A stretch of 10,664 bases of DNA from CAZEER01 sp964511215 (GTDB lineage: Bacteria > Fidelibacterota > Marinisomatia > Marinisomatales > UBA1611), in the NCBI GenBank assembly GCA_964511215.1, contig CAZEER010000073.1, forward strand, positions 1-10,664, read 5' to 3'. Positions 5,710-10,664 of the stretch are shown here, in pieces. The translations under genes were made by a program, and so were the position numbers. Positions within the stretch are counted from its first letter, which is position 1; each line of letters begins with the position of its first letter. The notes beneath the pieces are model-generated. The model was not told the origin of the DNA and ran no database searches. It worked only from the letters and a program-made list of their open reading frames with translations.

Positions 5710-6621
5710 TTATTTCACTAGGTTAATCTTTCTTGTTTTAATAGAACCTGCAAACTTCATTACAATTAAATAAAGCCCTGACGCAACTGAGTTCCCATTC
5801 ATATCTATACCATTCCAATACAAGGTATGTGTACCTTGCCGTATATGTTTACCTGCTAAGCTAGATATAAACTTTCCTTGAATATCATATATTCCCATAT
5901 GTACATATCCTGGATTATTGATTGTAAAATTAATTTGAATCGAAGTATTGAATGGATTTGGATATGCTGGATGAAGGGTAAAATTTTCTGGGAATGCATA
6001 AGGTTTGTCATGGATACTTACTTCAGATGCATCTTCATCCATAACTATATTAAATGAGCCAACTAATCCATTTTCTATATTTTCCAATGGTATTACTAAT
6101 CCAGGATGATTCTCTGACCATTCCTCAGTGATATAAGGATCAATTTCGAAATAACATTGAGTAATCAATTCCAAGCCCGAAGGGGTAGTAATTTTATAAT
6201 GAAAATGTCGTGGCCTTCCAGCATAATAACCAGGCCAAATTGATTCAAATGCATAATGTCCATTTTCATCAGTAAGAATTACACCTCTCAAATTGTATAT
6301 ATCATTGTCTGAGTTACCAGAGTCACATTCTTGAAAAATAGTATAACAACCTTCATTATTTGCATGCCATACGTCAACTAGTGCATTTTCAATAGGAGTC
6401 TCACAGTCATTCGCCGTAACTATCCCTGAAATTAAAATCCGTGTCCCCGGTTCATCAGGATTGGCTAAGACTGTTCTAAAAGGATGATTTTCTGACCAAT
6501 ATGGTCCTAAAATATCGGGGTAAGTAGTATCACAATCTCTACCTATTAATATGGAGCCAGGCATAATTCCTGCTCCAATTGCTCCTAGAATTCCAGTTTT
6601 AAAAAATGTTCGCCTTTTCAT
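5710..6621 (-). CDS. Tat-exported intradiol dioxygenase-like enzyme with C-terminal surface-sorting domain
   Basis: This 303-residue protein has three parts. Residues 1-25 form a twin-arginine signal (M-K-R-R-T-F-F-K plus a hydrophobic run). Residues about 33-195 are an intradiol ring-cleavage dioxygenase domain: 'DILGPYW' (36-42), 'NALVDVWHANNEGCY' (79-93), 'LRGVILTDENGHYAFESI' (111-128), 'PGYYAGRPRHFHYKI' (130-144). The expected ferric-iron ligands, two Tyr and two His, are present as Y93, Y133, H139 and H141. Such enzymes open catechol rings between the hydroxyls; the substrate here is unknown. Residues about 213-303 are a beta-sandwich with 'HPAYPNPFN' (217-225) and 'ASGLYLIVMK' (280-289), typical of type IX-like surface sorting or FlgD-type modules. 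It follows the 77-residue membrane gene by 11 bases and probably shares its transcript. No Shine-Dalgarno is visible before the ATG. Confidence 0.85.
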   Translation of the reverse strand: MKRRTFFKTGILGAIGAGIMPGSILIGRDCDTTYPDILGPYWSENHPFRTVLANPDEPGTRILISGIVTANDCETPIENALVDVWHANNEGCYTIFQECDSGNSDNDIYNLRGVILTDENGHYAFESIWPGYYAGRPRHFHYKITTPSGLELITQCYFEIDPYITEEWSENHPGLVIPLENIENGLVGSFNIVMDEDASEVSIHDKPYAFPENFTLHPAYPNPFNTSIQINFTINNPGYVHMGIYDIQGKFISSLAGKHIRQGTHTLYWNGIDMNGNSVASGLYLIVMKFAGSIKTRKINLVK

Positions 6622-6632
6622 CTAAATGTTAA

Positions 6633-6866
6633 TTATTGTAGCTGTTCATTAAAATTTTTAAAACTATAGTTACCCTTCTTCCACAATATAATAGTATAAA
6701 ATCTCAAGCAACCACTTAAAATAATGATCACAATAATTAATGGTGAAAGATTATCAATGAAAATGCTAATCTTAAATTGATATAATAAACACAGAGCCAT
6801 TCCAAGCGCAATTCCAAACATCATTGTTATAAAATGTGAAAGTTGAGTTAATAGTTTTAAAGACAT
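6633..6866 (-). CDS. Small two-helix membrane protein upstream of the dioxygenase-like gene
   Basis: I do not recognise this 77-residue protein. It has two hydrophobic segments (about 13-30 and 41-60) and a basic/polar tail with 'KKGNYSFKNFNEQ'. Its stop is 11 bases before the dioxygenase-like start, which indicates co-transcription. The start ATG (6866) is preceded by ATAACTATAGGTAAAGT, a partial match to the recurring upstream element and a weak Shine-Dalgarno. Confidence 0.7.
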   Translation of the reverse strand: MSLKLLTQLSHFITMMFGIALGMALCLLYQFKISIFIDNLSPLIIVIIILSGCLRFYTIILWKKGNYSFKNFNEQLQ

Positions 6867-6881
6867 ACTTTACCTATAGTT

Positions 6882-6918
6882 ATATTTAATCAGATTTGTA
6901 TTTCATCAAGTTAAATAT
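6882..6918. repeat. 8-bp inverted repeat between lipoprotein gene and two-helix gene
   Basis: ATATTTAA (6882-6889) and TTAAATAT (6911-6918) are exact inverted copies 21 bases apart. It sits just after the lipoprotein stop on the minus strand. It contains no G/C pair, so it is a poor terminator; an operator for the gene starting at 6866 is possible. Confidence 0.35.
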
Positions 6919-6921
6919 GCA

Positions 6922-7287
6922 CTAATCTTTTTTGTAGATCGTGTTACCTACTTGAATTTTACTGTCTGATAAAATAGTTAAAATCTGTGGTGGTGGTATC
7001 GTATCATTAGCTTTGTTTGTAGAAATTCTTGTAGTGATTAATAGAATTGTATTATCACTCTCATATTCCCAATTACCCCATCTAGACATTCCTCCAAAAT
7101 TTATAAAGCTTGCATTAAAGGTGCCATCTGAATTGAATTTAAATGCTGACATTGGATCATCACAGTCTGGATAGCACCAATCAAATTGTATAATTCTTGG
7201 AGATATATTATTTGTTTTATCGTTTGAAGATTGACAACTAATTATTGGTAGTACCATAAAAAATAGTAGAATTATACGGTTAATCAT
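6922..7287 (-). CDS. Lipoprotein, possible lipocalin-like beta domain
   Basis: The 121-residue protein has a lipoprotein signal (residues 1-17) with lipobox 'PIISC', placing the lipidated Cys at 18. The mature part has alternating beta-type segments, 'AFKFNSDGTFNASF' (48-61), 'GNWEYESDNTILLITT' (71-86) and 'QILTILSDSKIQVGNTIYK', resembling small lipocalin-like stress or maintenance lipoproteins of Bacteroidetes. C38 and C42 in 'CYPDC' could form a disulfide or bind metal. The ATG at 7287 is preceded by an A-rich tract and no clear Shine-Dalgarno. A specific ligand cannot be proposed. Confidence 0.75.
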   Translation of the reverse strand: MINRIILLFFMVLPIISCQSSNDKTNNISPRIIQFDWCYPDCDDPMSAFKFNSDGTFNASFINFGGMSRWGNWEYESDNTILLITTRISTNKANDTIPPPQILTILSDSKIQVGNTIYKKD

Positions 7288-7359
7288 TTCAGATTTTTTT
7301 TATTATTCAATTGTCATTTTTTGGAATAATTAATCTTTTTATAGACTGGAATTAGCATA

Positions 7360-7527
7360 TTATTTTTTCAATTTTGCAAAAAAGAAAACAAGTGCATATA
7401 AGACCGCAATAAGAACCAAAACATAATGTGGTATAACACTCGCAGATTGATTTATATAATTGTCATAAATGATCAATATGATAATTAGTCCACCAAATAC
7501 TAACCTAAATTTTTCAATATTACTCAT
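7360..7527 (-). CDS. 55-residue two-helix membrane protein
   Basis: The frame starts at ATG 7527 (MSNIEKFRLV) and ends at TAA 7360-7362. It has two hydrophobic helices (about 8-20 and 33-50), joined by a polar loop 'YDNYINQSASVIPHY', and a basic end 'KLKK'. No family is recognised. It lies 72 bases upstream of the lipoprotein gene and could share its transcript. The CRP/FNR-type dyad at 7638-7653 is about 110 bases upstream and might also act on this gene. The regular helix/loop/helix/basic-tail design supports a real gene. Confidence 0.6.
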   Translation of the reverse strand: MSNIEKFRLVFGGLIIILIIYDNYINQSASVIPHYVLVLIAVLYALVFFFAKLKK

Positions 7528-7637
7528 TAGATTCTAATAATTTTCAATAATTTACCGGATTCCTAGAACAATTAATATCTTAATAATTTTTAGTTCAGCA
7601 ATTATCAATTTTTACACAACATTCTATCACTGTCCAA

Positions 7638-7682
7638 TGTGACCTACATCACGAGTGTTATTATAGTTATAAACCGTATTAT
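7638..7682 (+). promoter_or_regulatory. CRP/FNR-family binding site and promoter 2
   Basis: TGTGA-CCTACA-TCACG (7638-7653) differs by one base from the site at 4447-4462, and both continue with AGT. With TATTAT (7677-7682) as the -10 box, the dyad centre lies near -43, a class II activator position. The plus-strand 51-residue gene starts about 25 bases after the predicted initiation point, so this site very likely controls it. Confidence 0.65.
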
Positions 7683-7713
7683 CTAATGATAAAACATCAA
7701 GAGGTTAATAACC

Positions 7714-7869
7714 ATGAGTGAACAACAAGAAGCATTACTTAGACAGCAAACAATTTTAATGATCTCTAGAAATCAAGGTAAAGAATATGCAAATAAAAGG
7801 ATTATTAAACGTTTTATGAAATGTATTAGAGTGAGTTATGATATGCAATTACAAATCCCAATGGTATAA
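7714..7869 (+). CDS. 51-residue basic protein under CRP/FNR-type control
   Basis: The ATG at 7714 is preceded by AAGAGG (7699-7704) nine bases away, a strong ribosome site in a window where such sites are rare. The product is polar and basic ('LLRQQTILMISRNQGKEY', 'KRIIKRFMKCIRV') with no membrane helix or signal. It may be one or two amphipathic helices. I do not recognise it. A well-positioned activator site and promoter lie directly upstream, and the gene is on the strand opposite to its neighbours. This suggests a small effector or adaptor made under one specific condition, such as low oxygen, nitrosative stress or a carbon signal. Confidence 0.65.
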   Translation: MSEQQEALLRQQTILMISRNQGKEYANKRIIKRFMKCIRVSYDMQLQIPMV

Positions 7870-7872
7870 CAA

Positions 7873-7907
7873 TATAAAATTCAAAAAAAATGGATCTATA
7901 TTTTATA
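7873..7907. terminator. Weak A/T hairpin between convergent genes
   Basis: TATAAAAT and ATTTTATA arms enclose about 19 bases between the 51-residue plus gene and the minus-strand MGMT-like gene. The stem has only A/T pairs, so termination is a guess based on position. Confidence 0.25.
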
Positions 7908-7912
7908 AATCT

Positions 7913-8323
7913 TTACAACTCTATCCCTTCATTTAGTTGATTTTTAATGATAAAATCAACTCCACAGGCTAGTTTTTTTGCTAATTTAGAATCTGGATGG
8001 ACAATTCTCCAAAAAGGGGTAATCTTTTGAATACTTTTCCCATCTTGTAGTTCCTCGTATGCCGCTTCAGATATTATTCTCATAGTAATTCCGGTTACAA
8101 CTGGGCAAGTCATTTCCGCATTATATATTATTGCAAGTTTTTTTCTTATGTCTTTAATGCCTGTAAAGGATCCAATGGGGATATTATTAACAAAATTTTC
8201 CATAGTTTTTGGTGCAGGAATAAGCATTTTGGTCCCAGCTGGAATATCGGAAAATTTTTTCGGATTAATTTTCACCTTATTTCCCTTATTAATATTTCTT
8301 TTTTCTACCCAAGACTTACTCAT
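7913..8323 (-). CDS. MGMT-like (alkyltransferase-fold) small protein without the usual active-site motif
   Basis: The 136-residue sequence recalls a conserved bacterial family often labelled MGMT-like: 'SWVEK' near the start, 'AGTKMLIPAPK' (29-39), 'NNIPIGSFTGIKDIRKKLA' (46-64), 'CPVVTGITMRIISEAAYEEL' (73-92) and 'ITPFWRIVHPDSKLAKKLA' (101-119). The IPxG..xxxxIRKxLA stretch resembles the DNA-binding winged helix of O6-alkylguanine transferases. The catalytic PCHR is absent and 'PFWRIV' stands in the matching region, so simple alkyl transfer is unlikely. C73 and C120 are the only cysteines. A DNA-binding or alkyltransferase-like role is inference from memory of the family. The ATG at 8323 follows AATAGGTTATATA. 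Confidence 0.6.
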   Translation of the reverse strand: MSKSWVEKRNINKGNKVKINPKKFSDIPAGTKMLIPAPKTMENFVNNIPIGSFTGIKDIRKKLAIIYNAEMTCPVVTGITMRIISEAAYEELQDGKSIQKITPFWRIVHPDSKLAKKLACGVDFIIKNQLNEGIEL

Positions 8324-8383
8324 TATATAACCTATTCATTAGAAAACTATACCAAATGAATGAACCATTTTTGAAAACGCTAG

Positions 8384-8971
8384 CTACTCACAAGGTATTT
8401 TATTACCATTATCACTCCAACAATTTTCAAGAATAAGGTTTCCATTATCAATAACTCGTTCTTTCATTTTCTGATTATTTGAATACCAAAATCTTTGGGA
8501 ATATGTCTTGTAATTATCTTTATCCCATACTAATTCTTTTTCTTTTTGACCACTTTTATACCATGATATTTCTTTAATTAGTTTATGTTCATCCCATCTC
8601 TCATCTCTCATTTTTTGACCATTTTCATACCAATGAATAGTACTCCCATTTCCAGTTTTTTGGTTTATTTTTTTTTCATATACTTTTACGCCATTTCTTG
8701 AGTATAGATTTAAAAAACCATCCTGCTTGAAACCATCTTTCCAGAATTCTTCTTTTAACTTTCTACCATTATTATACCAAGATGCCCAGGCGCCAGTTTT
8801 TTGTCCATTTTCTATGTTGCCTAGATATAAAGGGATTAGGTCTAGTCCTTTATATACATGCCCACTGACAATCTCATTATTAGAATCTTGATACCACAAA
8901 CCATTTACATTAGTAATATCGCTAATATCATATTTTTCCTGTGACCATAGTAAGGTTAATAAAATAACCAA
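8384..8971 (-). CDS. Exported MORN_2/YwqK-type repeat protein
   Basis: Residues about 62-195 carry repeated units of the form WY-x-N/S-G-x-K-x-x-E-x-x-W, for example 'WYNNGRKLKEEFW' (65-77), 'WYENGQKMRDERW' (114-126), 'WYKSGQKEKELVW' (137-149) and 'WYSNNQKMKERV' (162-173). This is the MORN_2 variant (PF07661) of YwqK-like proteins. The frame starts at a TTG (8971) giving a hydrophobic N-terminus 'VILLTLLWSQ', probably the core of a signal peptide. The frame stays open another 27 codons upstream with no ATG, GTG or TTG, so the true start is uncertain. It lies 94 bases downstream of the Ig/MORN gene and 60 bases upstream of the MGMT-like gene. YwqK-like proteins are sometimes antitoxins or immunity proteins, but no toxin partner is seen here. 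Confidence 0.75.
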   Translation of the reverse strand: MVILLTLLWSQEKYDISDITNVNGLWYQDSNNEIVSGHVYKGLDLIPLYLGNIENGQKTGAWASWYNNGRKLKEEFWKDGFKQDGFLNLYSRNGVKVYEKKINQKTGNGSTIHWYENGQKMRDERWDEHKLIKEISWYKSGQKEKELVWDKDNYKTYSQRFWYSNNQKMKERVIDNGNLILENCWSDNGNKIPCE

Positions 8972-9065
8972 TCTTGAAAATTTAATATAGCTAGTATAGC
9001 TGCTGTGATTTTGTTGTTTTGGTATTGTAATTATATTGATAATTGTTTAATCAATTCACTAAATA

Positions 9066-10610
9066 CTAATTGGAAAAATCAAGAACCTTGACCGCCCATT
9101 TCTCTCCATTTCGTAATGTCATAACCCCTCTCCCAGATCGTTTTCCATCAATCCACTGACCCTCATATACATCACCTGATTTCCATGTAAGAATTCCCTG
9201 ACCAAATTTTTTGCCATTTTTCCAGCTACCTTTATAAATATCACCATTGGCATAATAATATGTTCCTTCCCCATTGAATTCATCCAGAGCCCATTCTCCT
9301 TCATATTTAGAGCCATCATTCCATACCATCGTGCCCTGACCATGCTTTTTACCATCAAGCCATTTACCTTTATAGGTTCCTATTTCTTGCCAAGTATAAT
9401 GCCCAAACCCATTAATGTTACCGTATCTCCATTTTCCAACAAATTGATCTCCATTCTCAAAGGAAAGTGTAGTATCTATGATTGTACCACCATCCTTTTT
9501 TATTGTTGGAATTGCAGGGTTACCATGTATATCTATAATAGGCGTATATGAAAATTTTATTTTCCCTTCGGGGTCTGTGGCTTCTATTAAATGACCTACT
9601 GTCCAGATAAAGGCTTCTTTATTTTCAGCTTTTGTTTCTTTACCATAAATAGTAAAAGTGGGATCTTTTATTTTTTCATCTGCTTGAAAACGAATAGTTA
9701 CTTCATCCCCTACCTTTGCCTTGGAGGGATATCCATTACTTGACTCTATCGTCATTCTTGATATAACTGGCAACGTTTGGTCAATAATAATTTTATTTTC
9801 CGTCAGGCCTCCTTCAGTTATATTCCCTGATCTATCTACTAATATGGATCTGATTTCAATAACCTCTTCATCTTTAAATCCTGCGATTGATTCTACGATT
9901 ATTTCTTTCAAAGAGATGGTTCTGTCCTTGCCAAGATCATCTGAAATAATTTTCTTGGGTGATACAATCATTTCCCAATTATTTGATCCAATTTTTGCCC
10001 ACACCTGAATCACACCATTAATTAAAGTCGTATCATTCTCATCAATGGGTACATTGACCAATAGTTTATCATTGGTAGAGTTCCAGCTATCAGCAACCAC
10101 ACTCCCACCATCCGATATTACAAGACCAGTAATGAAATCTGAGGGAGGTGTCTTATCAAAAACAACTTTACTATTATCTGTAGTGGACTTCACAATTTCT
10201 CCATCGTTACCCGATGAATCTGAAAAACTAATCTCGAATTGAACAATACCATCACTATCAGAATTTTTAAATAAATAATTTGCGTAAAATTGCCTATCAG
10301 TAAGATTAAAAGATTCAACTGACTGACCATTAATAGTGACTTCCTTTGTGATAATTCCCTCAGAAGCTGCGGCCGTTATTGTCATTTCGTCACCAATTGA
10401 TGCGTAACCAGCATCTTCATTATTGGTGGCAACTGTCACATAAATAAGATTTGGGGCTGTTTTATCAAGTAATACATTACTACCATCATTAGTCATTGTC
10501 TCCAATACTTTGACATTACTATCACCCGATCTAGGGTATTGATTTTTTGCATTTACTAAGTTACAAAATGGTAACAAGGCGATATTGATATAGATAATGT
10601 ACTTTCCCAC
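9066..10610 (-). CDS. Large exported protein with Ig-like domains and C-terminal MORN repeats
   Basis: The 514-residue product begins with a signal peptide (about 1-21). It then has three beta-sandwich, bacterial Ig-like units, each opened by a D-K/Q-T-x-P motif: D49-K-T-A-P53, D152-K-T-P-P156 and D277-Q-T-L-P281. Units 1 and 3 share 'GDEMTITAAASE' and 'GDEVTIRFQADE'. Residues about 385-505 hold five MORN repeats, such as 'YKGKWLDGKKHGQGTMVW' (413-430), 'YEGEWALDEFNGEGTYYY' (436-453) and 'YEGQWIDGKRSGRGVMTL' (482-499). MORN sheets often bind lipids or proteins, and Ig-like parts act as surface spacers. The start is a GTG at 10610 without a Shine-Dalgarno; the in-frame stop upstream leaves no ATG alternative before residue 39. 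The promoter is near or beyond the right edge. No catalytic motif is seen. Confidence 0.8.
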   Translation of the reverse strand: MGKYIIYINIALLPFCNLVNAKNQYPRSGDSNVKVLETMTNDGSNVLLDKTAPNLIYVTVATNNEDAGYASIGDEMTITAAASEGIITKEVTINGQSVESFNLTDRQFYANYLFKNSDSDGIVQFEISFSDSSGNDGEIVKSTTDNSKVVFDKTPPSDFITGLVISDGGSVVADSWNSTNDKLLVNVPIDENDTTLINGVIQVWAKIGSNNWEMIVSPKKIISDDLGKDRTISLKEIIVESIAGFKDEEVIEIRSILVDRSGNITEGGLTENKIIIDQTLPVISRMTIESSNGYPSKAKVGDEVTIRFQADEKIKDPTFTIYGKETKAENKEAFIWTVGHLIEATDPEGKIKFSYTPIIDIHGNPAIPTIKKDGGTIIDTTLSFENGDQFVGKWRYGNINGFGHYTWQEIGTYKGKWLDGKKHGQGTMVWNDGSKYEGEWALDEFNGEGTYYYANGDIYKGSWKNGKKFGQGILTWKSGDVYEGQWIDGKRSGRGVMTLRNGEKWAVKVLDFSN

Positions 10611-10664
10611 TATAAGTCTAATTTACAAAAGAATTGTTTAATGATGCATCCAATCTGATAATTA

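Noticed and set aside
8148..8330. Plus-strand frame opposite the MGMT-like gene
   Set aside because: It is antisense to a conserved coding sequence, with no ribosome site or promoter.
8989..9001. Small hairpin AGCTA-GTA-TAGCT between the Ig/MORN gene and the YwqK-like gene
   Set aside because: It is only 5 bp with a 3-base loop and no U-tract, so it is too weak to call a terminator.
9034..9052. TTGAT-N9-ATCAA dyad upstream of the YwqK-like gene, resembling an FNR box
   Set aside because: FNR boxes need a 4-base spacer; nine bases do not fit, and the region is A/T-rich.
9119..9358. Met/Gly/Lys-rich minus-strand frame within the MORN region
   Set aside because: It is an out-of-frame reading of the repetitive MORN codons of the large gene.
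9342..10242. Three plus-strand frames (9342-9551, 9721-10008, 10045-10242) opposite the Ig-like domains
   Set aside because: All are antisense to the large exported protein, with no independent signals.

Overview
The window is AT-rich and gene-dense with short intergenic gaps, and nearly all its genes lie on the minus strand. It looks like chromosomal DNA of a free-living, probably marine Gram-negative-type bacterium. Clues are a nickel superoxide dismutase, a lipoprotein, a Tat-exported protein, and a C-terminal module of the 'YPNPFN ... SGLYLIVMK' kind used for cell-surface sorting in the Bacteroidetes/Marinimicrobia (SAR406)/Calditrichaeota group. I favour a Marinimicrobia-like genome, but this is inference from protein style only.

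Layout from left to right. Positions 2-166 hold the 3' end of a plus-strand gene, converging on a tRNA-Ala(GGC) gene (289-361, minus) with its own terminator. Next on the minus strand come a MAPEG-family membrane protein (585-1004), an exported nickel superoxide dismutase (1128-1598), an exported FAD amine oxidase (1814-3130) and an Old Yellow Enzyme-type flavin oxidoreductase (3203-4324). A gene-free stretch (4325-4710) contains a CRP/FNR-type site, a promoter and a long hairpin that looks like a plus-strand non-coding RNA. Positions 4711-5602 hold three small genes (a two-helix membrane protein, a zinc-ribbon protein and a 29-residue membrane peptide) plus a second long hairpin. Positions 5710-7527 hold a Tat-exported intradiol dioxygenase-like enzyme with a sorting tail, a two-helix membrane protein, a lipoprotein and a 55-residue membrane protein. 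A 51-residue plus-strand gene (7714-7869) has a promoter almost identical to the one in the 4325-4710 gap. The right end has an MGMT-like small protein, a YwqK/MORN_2 repeat protein and a large exported protein with Ig-like domains and a MORN tail.

Functionally, the left half has a redox and oxidative-stress flavour: SOD, an H2O2-forming amine oxidase, an ene-reductase-like flavoprotein and a MAPEG protein. They appear to be separate or loosely linked transcription units, not one pathway. The most unusual material is non-coding. There is a pair of matched CRP/FNR-type promoters, two long hairpins whose G.U pairs fit only one strand, and a short recurring element just upstream of several start codons. 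One of these elements points to an ATG cut off from its gene by an in-frame TAA. Several genes here are under 60 codons and easy to miss.
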